64,000 nucleotides of DNA from Croceicoccus mobilis. Lineage in GTDB: Bacteria; Pseudomonadota; Alphaproteobacteria; Sphingomonadales; Sphingomonadaceae. Under the pieces are notes generated by a model that saw only the letters and a program-made list of their open reading frames with translations, was not told where the DNA came from and made no database searches. Positions 49,178 to 57,389 of this stretch are shown in pieces. Position 1 is the first letter of the stretch; each line of letters begins with the position of its first letter. Position numbers and translations under genes: made by a program. The DNA lies in NCBI RefSeq assembly GCF_001661965.1, contig NZ_LYWZ01000007.1, forward strand, positions 1 through 64,000, given 5' to 3'.

Positions 49178-50149
49178 TCAAAGGAAATCATCCCCGGCGT
49201 GATTATCGAATTGTTCAGCAGTACGAACGTAGCCGGCGACGGTATCGAGAGATTTGTGGCGGGCGTGATCCATCATCCGGAAGGGACTGGCGCGGTTTGC
49301 GGCCGCTTCGGTCAGGAATCCTGCTCGAAGGGAATGGGCTGAGTACCTGGCCGGGTCAAGGTTCGCGGCCGCTGCACTGGCCTTGACCAGACGGGCTACA
49401 CTCCGATCGTTCATAGGGTGTTCTGTCAGACGGCCCGATCTCGTCAAGCGGCGAAAGGCATACCCGTCTGCGATGCCGGCAGCATCGAGCCAGGCTCGCA
49501 TTGCTGCCACTGGCTTGATGTTGGTCCCCTCCGGCACTGCAACGGACTGGCCAGAGCCTTCCTGGTCGGTCTTTGACGATGTGATATCGATCACGAGACC
49601 CTTGTCGGTAAAATGGAGGTTTGAGACGTCGATTGCTACGAGTTCCGATCGGCGGAGAGCGCTCGCCATACCGAGGGCAAGGATGGCCCGGTTACGTATA
49701 GCGCGCAGATCTTCGCCTTGTATTGTCTCGAGCATTTGGAGAAGAATGCCGGCGTCCGCGGGGGCCTTCTTGTCGATCTTCCGTTTGGTTTCATTCTTGA
49801 TCCCTCTGAGCATCCTGGGAATGATCCCAACAATGTCGTCGGCTGCAGGGGTGCGGTGACCGTTCTCCTTGTGATGGTAATTGATCGCCGCCATTCGGCG
49901 CTCGATGGTGGAGGGCGCTTTGCCGCTCTCTTTCTGGTTGCTGAGGTAGAGAACGACAATGTCGGGTGAGGACGGAAGTGCCGATAATTGGCGCGCTTCG
50001 CAGAAGTGGCAGAAATCGATCCAGTCTGTGGCGTAGGCTTTCAGGGTCGAGCTGGCGTGAGATGCTGCGAGGGTTTTTCTTGCCGCCTCGATCTCGGCGC
50101 GCAGCTGCTCGGCAAGTGCATTGCTGGTCGACATTAATTCACTTGGCAT
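49178..50149 (-). CDS. Tyrosine recombinase/integrase
   Basis: The 323-aa protein has a SAM-like N-terminal domain (STLKAYATDWIDFCHFCEAR) and a catalytic domain with Arg in ASALRRSELV, HSLRAGF (HxxR), HARHKS and the nucleophile in AGYVRTAEQF. Such plasmid-borne Xer-like enzymes resolve multimers or integrate cassettes. ATG 50149 has GGAGAG upstream; ATG 50134 (MSTSN) is also possible. No paired att repeats are visible nearby. Confidence 0.88.
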   Translation of the reverse strand: MPSELMSTSNALAEQLRAEIEAARKTLAASHASSTLKAYATDWIDFCHFCEARQLSALPSSPDIVVLYLSNQKESGKAPSTIERRMAAINYHHKENGHRTPAADDIVGIIPRMLRGIKNETKRKIDKKAPADAGILLQMLETIQGEDLRAIRNRAILALGMASALRRSELVAIDVSNLHFTDKGLVIDITSSKTDQEGSGQSVAVPEGTNIKPVAAMRAWLDAAGIADGYAFRRLTRSGRLTEHPMNDRSVARLVKASAAAANLDPARYSAHSLRAGFLTEAAANRASPFRMMDHARHKSLDTVAGYVRTAEQFDNHAGDDFL

Positions 50150-50285
50150 TAGGCTCTCCGGACGTCGGCCGTCGCGCAAGTCTGCGGGATGCCTGATAGG
50201 CCTGATTTGGCAAAATCCGTCGATATCAGGAAATTTCCGTTTTGTCCAGGAAGTCAGGTTATCGGACACAACGGACGCTAAATCG

Positions 50286-51413
50286 TTGAAAAAGGACCGT
50301 TTTGAAAAACCTACCACCAATGTTAAGCTAAGTGCGATTTCACTTAACAATCGAGGTTTTGTGGCCGCGGTCGATCTTGCCTATGCTTATGGTCGTTTGT
50401 CAGCAGCGCCGCGCAACGCCGGTGCTGCAGGTCAATATGTTCTACTGGCGTTGCTCTGGAAGATTTTCCTAAGGGATGCCGGTAGGTTAAACCCAGACAC
50501 TGTCGACATACCGGCGGACGATGATCGTGTCTTACTCACCCACGACCATAGAGCCAAGGTGGTTCTCGCATGGCTTTCGGAGGCTCCCCTCAGGGGCCAG
50601 AAAACGGATCAAATTAACCCGCGCTCTATTGTCGGTCCGCGCCCTACGGCGAAGATCGGGCTAATGGACGATGTGTCGACGGCATTCTCGAATCCGGAAA
50701 GCGGGTCGATCACGGATATTGTGCAATCGGCGTTGGGCGAAAGCTCGTGGAGCGAGCCCTTTGTCGGGCTCGCGAAAGTCATCGAGACCTTGCGGCGCTA
50801 CGAGGCGCGCGATTTTAAGGCAGGTGGCTCCATTGTCAGCGACAGCGGCCGAATGACCTATGCGGTCAATTCATGCTGGGCATTGAATCTGGCGCTTGCA
50901 GGTCCGGACAATCCCTTCCCCTTCCCAGTCATCGGTCTGGCAAACCAGGTTTGTTTCCGCATCGATCTGGATGCTGAAGAAGTTGCGAGCGCTTACCTCT
51001 CGAGCTGCAGAACCGCCATCAACACACAAGCCGACACCCTCATCCGCGTATCAAGGCAGATCGAGCAAGCCAGGGGCGCGCTCGATGGCGCGCGTGCTGG
51101 TTCTAGGGCGCTGGAGGCGTTTGAAATCATATGCGGATTTGGCGGCATTCGAAGGCCGCAGTTGTGCGCGGTGATGGGTATAAGCAGGGCTGGTGCTGGC
51201 GTTGTATTGCGCGAACTGGACCGCCAGGGTTTGATCGTGATGGAACGTAATGGCCCGATAAAGGCGAGGCAGCGACGGCGCGGCCGTGATACTGGATTGT
51301 CGAATGCCATCAGGCTGGCGAAGGCCGTGCCGGCGTTCTCAGCTGAGACCCTGAAGGAGCTCGATGAGGCGACGGCCGATGCCGACAGACTTAATCGGAG
51401 GTATGGGGAGTGA
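50286..51413 (+). CDS. Winged-helix protein of unknown function
   Basis: The reading frame is open from before 50121, but an upstream start would overlap the divergent recombinase. I give TTG 50286; GTG 50361 (MAAVDLAYAYGRLSAAPRN) is an alternative. The C-terminal 110 residues hold a clear helix-turn-helix plus wing (RRPQLCAVMGISRAGAGVVLRELDRQGLIV) and a basic tail. The N-terminal part is unrecognised. It is the first gene of a three-gene cassette with 4-bp overlaps. An inverted repeat, GTTAAG...CTTAAC, lies at 50322-50348. Confidence 0.6.
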   Translation: MKKDRFEKPTTNVKLSAISLNNRGFVAAVDLAYAYGRLSAAPRNAGAAGQYVLLALLWKIFLRDAGRLNPDTVDIPADDDRVLLTHDHRAKVVLAWLSEAPLRGQKTDQINPRSIVGPRPTAKIGLMDDVSTAFSNPESGSITDIVQSALGESSWSEPFVGLAKVIETLRRYEARDFKAGGSIVSDSGRMTYAVNSCWALNLALAGPDNPFPFPVIGLANQVCFRIDLDAEEVASAYLSSCRTAINTQADTLIRVSRQIEQARGALDGARAGSRALEAFEIICGFGGIRRPQLCAVMGISRAGAGVVLRELDRQGLIVMERNGPIKARQRRRGRDTGLSNAIRLAKAVPAFSAETLKELDEATADADRLNRRYGE

Positions 51414-52057
51414 GTTCGAAAAACGAGGCGGTGGTGAGCGCCGGGCCAGCGTGGTTGGGCGTAGTCGCGGCAAATGCGGTTTGGGGAACTGCAGTATTGG
51501 CCGCAATCCTTTGCTTCATCGGGCAAAGCTACGCATATTTTTTGTTCGCGCATTTTGGTCTCGATGCGGACGTCATAGAAAGAGGGGAATTAGCGACGTC
51601 GACGGAAGGCCTCATCAATCTGATTGTATATTGGGTAGAGGCGATCTCCCGGAGCTTTTGGAGCACTGCCATTACGACTGCGATTAGTGTGGGGGTAATC
51701 ATACTCGCTGTTGTCGCTGTTAAGCGTGGCTGGGCTGACAAAGAGAGGATGATTCAGAGATTTGAAAGTGGGGCAGTGGTAGCGCGGTGGGCTTCCTACG
51801 GTTGCATCGTGTTCGCAATTTTTGCTTCAATAGTGGCGGGTTTCGCGGGCGCCGACCGCAAGATTAAGTGGATTGAGGCGACGTTGAATGATCCAAAGTC
51901 TCTCATGTGCTATGAGACGGCCGAGGACTCAGCCTGTGGCGCCCTTCTTGGCCAGAACGATAAGCTGACGGTGGTTGTGACGCCTGAAGGGGTGAGGATA
52001 TTGGATACGACGGCGTTGCGCGGAATGAGGCGGAATCGCGCCGAGCAAACAGCGTGA
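51410..52057 (+). CDS. Membrane protein in the wHTH/SNase cassette
   Basis: A GTG start overlapping the previous stop (GTGA) gives 215 aa with three or four membrane helices (VVAANAVWGTAVLAAILCFIGQSYAYFLFA, ITTAISVGVIILAVVAV, ASYGCIVFAIFASIVAGFAG). A soluble C-terminal domain has two Cys (LMCYETAEDSACGALLGQ). No family is recognised. Confidence 0.65.
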   Translation: MSSKNEAVVSAGPAWLGVVAANAVWGTAVLAAILCFIGQSYAYFLFAHFGLDADVIERGELATSTEGLINLIVYWVEAISRSFWSTAITTAISVGVIILAVVAVKRGWADKERMIQRFESGAVVARWASYGCIVFAIFASIVAGFAGADRKIKWIEATLNDPKSLMCYETAEDSACGALLGQNDKLTVVVTPEGVRILDTTALRGMRRNRAEQTA

Positions 52058-52530
52058 TCGCGACGATGTATATTTGGAGGGTCGTTGGTGGGTTTGCTCT
52101 CGCTGGCGGGCTTGTGGCCGTTACCGGGTGCGCCCCATCGTCAGCTTCGGCAGCGGACGATTGGCAAGCTGCCGAAACCGAGTTCGTTTGTACGCCGGTG
52201 GCCGTGTGGGATGGAGATACCTTTCGCTGCGAGGAACGACAGAAAATCCGGATCGCCGGCATCGCAGCGCGTGAGACGGATGGAAGCTGTAGCCCTGGCC
52301 ACCCCTGTCCTGCCGCGTCTGCGGAGGCCGCGCGGGATGCGCTGGTGGGATTGTTTGGCGGACCGAGGGGACGTTGGAAGCACGGCCACATCGTTGTCCA
52401 GGCGCCTCCAATGAGGTGCGAGAAACGCGGAATGAGTTATGATCGTGTAGTGGCTCATTGTCTATTGGCTGACGGGCGCGACCTATCTGAAGCAATGCTT
52501 GCCAGTGGGACGGTCCTTCCGTGGCGATAG
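52054..52530 (+). CDS. Staphylococcal-nuclease-like lipoprotein
   Basis: The 158-aa protein has a lipoprotein signal (GGFALAGGLVAVTGC) and an SNase fold: VWDGDTFRCEERQKIRIAGIAARETD, then YDRVVAHCLLADGRDLSEAML. The family usually has Arg in the RLxGIDAPE region, and here it is IRIAGIAARE. It would act in the periplasm on nucleic acid. The start overlaps the upstream gene (GTGA); an ATG 12 nt later is possible. Confidence 0.78.
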   Translation: MIATMYIWRVVGGFALAGGLVAVTGCAPSSASAADDWQAAETEFVCTPVAVWDGDTFRCEERQKIRIAGIAARETDGSCSPGHPCPAASAEAARDALVGLFGGPRGRWKHGHIVVQAPPMRCEKRGMSYDRVVAHCLLADGRDLSEAMLASGTVLPWR

Positions 52531-52572
52531 CGCGTTCGCCGTAAGCCTGGCGGGGGATTACTCCCTTTCCAC

Positions 52573-52791
52573 TCAATTAGTCTCAGCGTGTTGTGGGTAT
52601 TTTTCGGGCCAAAGCTGGCTCGGCTTCAACCCTGTCGCTTCAGCAATCGCGTTTTCGACTCGTTTTGAGCGAGCGCGTCCCTTGGATACTTGAGTTACAC
52701 CCGTTGGGGATAGGCCAAGCGACTTAGCGATCTCCGATAACGAGGTTCCTTTTGTGCGAAGTAGCCATTTGATGTGGTCGTGCTGTTCCAT
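52573..52791 (-). CDS. Nlp/Ner-like helix-turn-helix regulator
   Basis: This 72-aa protein fits the Ner/Nlp family: IKWLLRTKGTSLSEIAKSLGLSPTGVTQV (HTH) and the ending GLKPSQLWPEKYP. Ner proteins repress early promoters of transposable phages. A perfect 14-bp palindrome lies 58 bp upstream, in its probable promoter region. Confidence 0.75.
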   Translation of the reverse strand: MEQHDHIKWLLRTKGTSLSEIAKSLGLSPTGVTQVSKGRARSKRVENAIAEATGLKPSQLWPEKYPQHAETN

Positions 52792-52848
52792 CGGTAGTTT
52801 CCGCTGTTCGGTGTTTTTGGCGCGTGGCTCCGTCTCGTAAATCGTATT

Positions 52849-52862
52849 CGAATTGCAATTCG
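52849..52862. promoter_or_regulatory. 14-bp palindrome upstream of the Nlp-like gene
   Basis: CGAATTGCAATTCG is self-complementary, with further imperfect symmetry outward (GTATT on one side, TATG on the other). It is the likely operator of the Nlp-like regulator or of a promoter facing right. Confidence 0.45.
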
Positions 52863-52899
52863 TATGCTACCCGGCGAGGGCTCGTTCCTGGGGACACTC

Positions 52900-52977
52900 G
52901 TGAAGATCGAATTCGTCATCCTTTTAGCCATGCAGTTTCTTGCGATGGCGAGTGTCGCCTATTCCCTGCTTACCTAA
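52900..52977 (+). CDS. Possible 25-aa membrane peptide
   Basis: A GTG at 52900 opens a very short hydrophobic frame (KIEFVILLAMQFLAMASVAYSLL) with a single membrane-spanning stretch, ending in TAA. A GGGGA lies upstream at poor spacing. It sits alone in the 221-bp gap between the Nlp-like and MucR genes. This is only a candidate; chance occurrence is quite possible. Confidence 0.2.
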   Translation: MKIEFVILLAMQFLAMASVAYSLLT

Positions 52978-53012
52978 CTGAAATAGCGCCAGTTGGATTA
53001 GAAGGCCGCCCC

Positions 53013-53450
53013 TCACGTCGTCTTTTTGCGGCGGCGGCGTGTCACAGGTTTCCGGCCAAGACCGATCTTCTTGGCGAGCTGGCGACGCGTTTCGGCATAA
53101 TCTGGAGCGACCATCGGGTAGTTATCTGGTAGCTGCCATTTGGCGCGGTATTCGTCGGGCGTCAGGCCGTGGTCTGTCATCAGATGGCGTTTGAGCATCT
53201 TCATCTTTTTTCCGTCTTCCAGGCAGACGATGTGATCTTTCTTGACCGATGCCCGAATTGACACCGCGGGTTGAAGGGGCTCTTCATCGGCGCGCGACTG
53301 TGAGCCAAGATTCGACAATGCGGCATAGGTAGAAGCAATCAGGGCGGGGACTTTTGTGTGTTCGATCTGATTGGCGGAGAGATAGGCGGTCACAATCTCG
53401 GCCGTGGTCTCGATAAGATTTGAAGGCGGTTGTTCGGTCTCGGGCTTCAT
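53013..53450 (-). CDS. MucR/Ros-family zinc-finger regulator
   Basis: The 145-aa protein has a helical N-terminus (LIETTAEIVTAYLSANQIE) and the Ros/MucR zinc-finger core (IVCLEDGKKMKMLKRHLMTDHGLTPDEYRAKWQL, then YPMVAPDYAETR). It ends GLGRKPVTRRRRKKTT. These proteins are H-NS-like silencers of alphaproteobacteria and often repress plasmid and virulence genes. It overlaps the upstream 97-aa gene by 4 bp, so it is co-transcribed with the traD-traI series. Confidence 0.9.
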   Translation of the reverse strand: MKPETEQPPSNLIETTAEIVTAYLSANQIEHTKVPALIASTYAALSNLGSQSRADEEPLQPAVSIRASVKKDHIVCLEDGKKMKMLKRHLMTDHGLTPDEYRAKWQLPDNYPMVAPDYAETRRQLAKKIGLGRKPVTRRRRKKTT

Positions 53451-53740
53451 TTGGAGGTTCCCCTGTCATTTAATTTTGCCGGTGGTTGGCCAATTGATGG
53501 GTCGAGATCTGTGGGTCTTAGATCGAGCTGCTCGATATAGGTCGCATGATAGCTATCAAAGCTAGCGAATGCCCCCGGTTCTGCGTCAGGGTGCCGGCGC
53601 AAACTTTCGATGAACTCTGCAAGATGGATGGAAGAGGTTGTCAGGTGGTGTTCGTCACATGAGCGCAGCAACTCCAGCGCACCGGCGACCAGCGCCTCTG
53701 TCGGCAGCGAGGCTTCCTTTCGGTCTCGAACGTCAGACAT
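53447..53740 (-). CDS. Small acidic/His-rich protein, paralogue 1
   Basis: This 97-aa protein has GALELLRSCDEHHLTTSSIHLAEFIESLRRHPDAEPGAFASFDSYHATYIEQL. The same skeleton (LL R..DE ... EF...R.H..A...FA..D.....IE) occurs in the adjacent 81-aa gene, so the two are tandem paralogues. Both are cytosolic, and the function is unknown. It overlaps MucR and its paralogue by a few bases. Confidence 0.6.
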   Translation of the reverse strand: MSDVRDRKEASLPTEALVAGALELLRSCDEHHLTTSSIHLAEFIESLRRHPDAEPGAFASFDSYHATYIEQLDLRPTDLDPSIGQPPAKLNDRGTSK

Positions 53741-53978
53741 CAGTCACGGTTTGAGAGGCACTTTCGGTCTCGATTGTCGATATGTGAGCATCGTACTCGG
53801 CGAAGTCGGCAGAATTTGCCTCCGAGTGATTGCGCATAATGTCCATGAATTCACGGGTTTTTACGGACGCCTGTTCCCATCCCAGCTCGTCAAATTGGCG
53901 GAGCAGCTGAATTCCGGCGCTGGAGAGAATGGAAATGCGCTCGGTTGTGAGTGGTTGCTTGTCGGATAGTTGTGTCAT
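53733..53978 (-). CDS. Small acidic protein, paralogue 2
   Basis: ATG 53978 gives 81 aa with IQLLRQFDELGWEQASVKTREFMDIMRNHSEANSADFAEYDAHISTIE, aligning along its length with the next gene without gaps in the core. The coupled order paralogue 2, paralogue 1, MucR suggests a MucR-associated module. Function is unknown. Confidence 0.58.
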   Translation of the reverse strand: MTQLSDKQPLTTERISILSSAGIQLLRQFDELGWEQASVKTREFMDIMRNHSEANSADFAEYDAHISTIETESASQTVTDV

Positions 53979-53998
53979 CGGACGCTGTTTGTTGCTGT

Positions 53999-55564
53999 TC
54001 AGGATCTGGTTGTCGGGAGGTGGCTCGGCAGCCAACCTATGATGATCTTCCGTGTTGGTTTGTCGTAAGTGTAGTAGATGCGGATCATCTGAGGAGAATT
54101 GAACGCGGAAGAATACGAGGCGAGTTTGCGGTCGAGGAGGATCGTGCGGGTGCCATAGCGCGCAAGATAGGCTTCTCCCGTTTGACCTTTGAGGCGCTCA
54201 GCGTTCGAGAAGCCGTCATGAAGATGAAGGCTGGAAAGGCCTTCGGTAAAGGCGGTGCAATATTCGCCTGGTTGCTTCTGCGTATATTTGGTTGTTGCGA
54301 GAAGGGCGATTGCCTCTGCGATGCGCTGTGGATCTGGATGAGCCGATTTACGAAAAGCCCTCTTGGCCTTTGGGAGAATGATGATCTTGTCGTCGAAGTT
54401 TGTTTCGAGCCAGGTTATGACGTCGGGTATTTGAGAGAGATCGAGGGACCCCGGTTTGCTCGTAGGAGTGATGAGCTCGTGGTCAGCTTCGGGTGGCGTG
54501 TCCGGATCGAGCGGACGGCCGGGGGGACTGTCTGGCGCGGTCTCCTGTTCATGTGCGGGTTCGTGTGGGATATCGCGGGAGGTGATGTCTTTCCATTGAT
54601 CCGCGAGTCTGGTCGCTCCGGCTTCCATGAGCTTCAGAAAATTACGGGGCGGACGTGTCGCGCTTGATGATAGAAAGGTGCGTGCGTTGGCCTGCAGGGC
54701 GGATACCTGTTCGTCGAGCCAGTCGCTGCCGAGTAGTGGGGCGTCGGCAGCTTCCTCGCTCAGCCCCTCGAGCTGGCCGCTGGCGCCGGTGTAATACAGA
54801 GAGCCGACCGCGCACGTCTTGGGGTGAATAATGATTGCGTCCATGCGCCCCAGATCCTCGTAGATCTGGAACTGTTCGTAGAGGTCGTTATTGACGATCA
54901 CCGGCCCATAAGCGCCAAGGCGCTGCCGCGCGACGGTGTAGTCGTGCTTCTGGACGGCAGTCATTGTCGGTGATTTTCGGCGCATGATGAATAGAGGGCG
55001 CCGCCGGCGTTCCGAGCGTTGATATTCACGGAAGCCCTTTCCGGTCTGGGATAGGCCTGTTTCGTCGATCAGGGCTGAATCCGGGTATGCAATCGGGTCG
55101 TATAGTTCAGCAATGGATTTGAGCGTGACAAGAATGTCGGTCGCGTGAGCCGATGTCGTGAGGAGGTGTATTGACAGCAGATACCGGGTTTCATCGTGCC
55201 GGGTGTCGTCAGATATGGTGATGAGGGCGACCACGCTTTCGTCGGCCGAGATAACGGCGCAGTCGTCACTCATGTAGGGGGTGAGTGTGGCGAAGTCCTG
55301 GTGGAGAATTGCGACGCAAAGCTGCTCGATAGTCGGCCGGCGGCCCAATAGGATATGGTCGTCAGCCACGGGTGGGACGAGCATTGCTTTCAGGATTACG
55401 GTGTCTGTGGATGATTGAAGGTCGTCGTTCTCGTAGAGTTCATACGCGGATATGCTTCGGTCCGGAACGCAATCCTCATCGATGAGGACGTCGCCGTATG
55501 AGTATGTCGCGTGAAGACTTCCCTGGGTCGTGAGAGCGGTATCGTTTATCGTCGGTTTTCGCAT
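53999..55564 (-). CDS. Hypothetical protein with a RelE-like C-terminal part
   Basis: The 521-aa protein has an unrecognised N-terminal 370 residues and a Pro/Glu-rich linker (DSPPGRPLDPDTPPEADHE). Its C-terminal 110 residues resemble the RelE/HigB toxin fold (LDRKLASYSS, IRIYYTYDKPTRKIIIGWLPSHLPT). The match is judged by eye and no catalytic residues can be assigned. ATG 55564 has AAGGAG upstream. It lies in the traD-traI gene series. Confidence 0.55.
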   Translation of the reverse strand: MRKPTINDTALTTQGSLHATYSYGDVLIDEDCVPDRSISAYELYENDDLQSSTDTVILKAMLVPPVADDHILLGRRPTIEQLCVAILHQDFATLTPYMSDDCAVISADESVVALITISDDTRHDETRYLLSIHLLTTSAHATDILVTLKSIAELYDPIAYPDSALIDETGLSQTGKGFREYQRSERRRRPLFIMRRKSPTMTAVQKHDYTVARQRLGAYGPVIVNNDLYEQFQIYEDLGRMDAIIIHPKTCAVGSLYYTGASGQLEGLSEEAADAPLLGSDWLDEQVSALQANARTFLSSSATRPPRNFLKLMEAGATRLADQWKDITSRDIPHEPAHEQETAPDSPPGRPLDPDTPPEADHELITPTSKPGSLDLSQIPDVITWLETNFDDKIIILPKAKRAFRKSAHPDPQRIAEAIALLATTKYTQKQPGEYCTAFTEGLSSLHLHDGFSNAERLKGQTGEAYLARYGTRTILLDRKLASYSSAFNSPQMIRIYYTYDKPTRKIIIGWLPSHLPTTRS

Positions 55565-55590
55565 GAGGCTGGGCTCCTTGATACTTCCGA

Positions 55591-56301
55591 TCAGGGTTCT
55601 TCGGTATTTTCGTCGTTGCTGGGTAGAACCTGCCAACCATTCTCCCAAGGGCGTTCTGTGAACGCCGGCTGACCTTCAACATAGTCGACAGTAGCATCGG
55701 TTTGCCGGTGAACCTCGCGCAGGAGGTCGACGATCGTCTTGTTTGTCCAGTCTTCCGGATTGCCGACGATCGCGCCAGCGATCAACCGACCAAGCCGTTT
55801 GCTCAGGCCCCCGCCTTTTTCCTCGGTATCGAGCGCGTAGGCATCAAGGTGGTATCCGCGCGCATCATCGTTCGCGTAGGGAAAGAGGCAGAGAGTCAAT
55901 CGGAGGGTTTGCGATCCCCGGATGCGGCGCTGTGCGGTGGCGATCCAGACAGCGCCATCACACTTCACCTGCTTGATCTGCGCTGCTTGCGCAGCACCGA
56001 TCAGTGCACCAAGGCCGCCAAGTCTTCCCTCGGCGAGCGGATCGACCAGCTCGAACGTGCCCGGTTCTTCGGGCGGGGTGCCACGAACCAGCGGCGTAAT
56101 GGTCTGGGAATCCGAGACGTTGATGTTCATGCCGTCCTTGACCGCTTTGACCACATCTGAGCGGGATGCTTCGGTCTGAATGTCGAAGATGTGGTAGAGT
56201 TCGCGCGTCCGGTCTGCCTGCTGGGCGTTGGCTGGCAACGCGCCACTAAGTCCACCGGCGATCGCAAGCATGGTGAGAAGGGAAGTTTTCGTTTTGAGCA
56301 T
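55591..56301 (-). CDS. Exported hypothetical protein
   Basis: ATG 56301 with GGAG 6 nt upstream gives 236 aa with a signal peptide (TSLLTMLAIAGGLSGALPANA). The mature part has a Gly/Ala-rich hydrophobic patch (GRLGGLGALIGAAQAAQI) and one disulfide-capable Cys pair. It ends in a Glu-rich tail. It is probably periplasmic and unrecognised. It starts 1 bp after the stop of the preceding gene. Confidence 0.6.
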   Translation of the reverse strand: MLKTKTSLLTMLAIAGGLSGALPANAQQADRTRELYHIFDIQTEASRSDVVKAVKDGMNINVSDSQTITPLVRGTPPEEPGTFELVDPLAEGRLGGLGALIGAAQAAQIKQVKCDGAVWIATAQRRIRGSQTLRLTLCLFPYANDDARGYHLDAYALDTEEKGGGLSKRLGRLIAGAIVGNPEDWTNKTIVDLLREVHRQTDATVDYVEGQPAFTERPWENGWQVLPSNDENTEEP

Positions 56302-56302
56302 G

Positions 56303-56914
56303 TTAGTCTCCAAGATTCATTTTGATGTCACTGGGCTTGGGAAAGAAGGAGGGCGTCCGTGCTGCATGGAGAACGACCGTCGTTGTCGATCCAGGCAGAA
56401 CCGTTATCGGCCGTACCTCAGGTCCGTCGACGGTCTGATCGTCCTCATGGAAGCTCCCGTCCCATGTGGAAGTTTCGGTGACGATCATGCGCCAGGATCC
56501 GATCGGGATGGGTAGTTGCGCTGTGTCGCGTGCCCGCACGAAGCCGATGAAGACAGGATTGCGCGCTGGGTCGAACAGCTCGACGATCGCGTTGGTTTCT
56601 CCTGCGGTTATGGCCAACATGCCGGTGGCGCCATGCGCTTGGGCCGGTTTGACCTTGAAGGTGCCGTTAGGAGGGAAGTCCCCGCCGGAGTAGTGCGTGT
56701 CCCCGCGGAAGATGGCAAAGCACGCGAGCGCGGCAATGATAACGGCGAGGAGTATGATCCAGCGTGAACGGGTCATCACTGGGGGGCCTGGCTCGATCAC
56801 CGCACCAGTCGGCAGTTCCATGCGTGCCTTGTCGCCGCGCCTGGTTGGCACAGAGGCTGAAGCCCCCCTGCCGCGCGTCCTTTCGTGCATGTAGTCGCGG
56901 TCAGAAATACCCAT
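56303..56914 (-). CDS. Single-pass membrane protein
   Basis: This 203-aa protein has a basic cytosolic N-terminus of about 48 residues, one membrane helix (WIILLAVIIAALACFAIF) and a periplasmic beta-rich domain with no Cys. It looks like an immunoglobulin-type or transthyretin-like fold by strand pattern, but no family is certain. It begins 3 bp after the zinc-ribbon membrane protein gene. Confidence 0.6.
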   Translation of the reverse strand: MGISDRDYMHERTRGRGASASVPTRRGDKARMELPTGAVIEPGPPVMTRSRWIILLAVIIAALACFAIFRGDTHYSGGDFPPNGTFKVKPAQAHGATGMLAITAGETNAIVELFDPARNPVFIGFVRARDTAQLPIPIGSWRMIVTETSTWDGSFHEDDQTVDGPEVRPITVLPGSTTTVVLHAARTPSFFPKPSDIKMNLGD

Positions 56915-56917
56915 AGG

Positions 56918-57361
56918 TCATCCAATCAGTATGAGGCCGGCCGCGCCGAGGGCGAGCGATGCGGCTCCGAAGATGGTCTTTGCTACGGAGAGGCGCCGGG
57001 CGGGCTTTCCGGTGTAGATGGACCGTCCACGCTTATCGATGCCGCTCTCGAGGCCGGCTGTGCCGTCCCAAACGTCGATTACACCCCATGCAAGCAGGAC
57101 GAGGGCGACGGTGTAGGCAAAGGCGGATGGAGTCATCCTCGCGAGGCCAAAGGCTACAATCGCACCACCAACGACAGGCAGAAGGACAATCTTGGCGGCA
57201 TGAAGCACGCTGAAGATCCGGAAACGCGCAACCGAGATTGATGCGGGTACGAGCGCCAGCGGCCGACTGCACCTTGGGCAGATGGAGGCTATGGCCCGCG
57301 AGGGCCAGAAGGGCAGAAAATCTCCGCAATGAGCGCAGCGAGGCTTGGGCTGACTTAGCAT
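56918..57361 (-). CDS. Zinc-ribbon membrane protein
   Basis: The 147-aa protein starts with a four-Cys zinc ribbon (PRCAHCGDFLPFW, ICPRCSRPL) and then has three hydrophobic segments (AKIVLLPVVGGAIVAFGLA, AYTVALVLLAWGVIDVW, TIFGAASLALGAAGLILIG). Its role is unknown; it may scaffold the traD/traI gene-series products at the membrane. Confidence 0.62.
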   Translation of the reverse strand: MLSQPKPRCAHCGDFLPFWPSRAIASICPRCSRPLALVPASISVARFRIFSVLHAAKIVLLPVVGGAIVAFGLARMTPSAFAYTVALVLLAWGVIDVWDGTAGLESGIDKRGRSIYTGKPARRLSVAKTIFGAASLALGAAGLILIG

Positions 57362-57389
57362 TTCCTACCCTTCTGGCGACCGGATGCGA

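Noticed and set aside
50121-50285. Upstream extension of the 375-aa winged-helix gene
   Set aside because: It would overlap the divergent recombinase start. The translated extension looks random and has no good initiation site.
53951-54667. A 238-aa plus-strand open frame
   Set aside because: It is antisense to the 521-aa gene and lacks domain or start evidence. The minus-strand gene is coupled to its neighbours.
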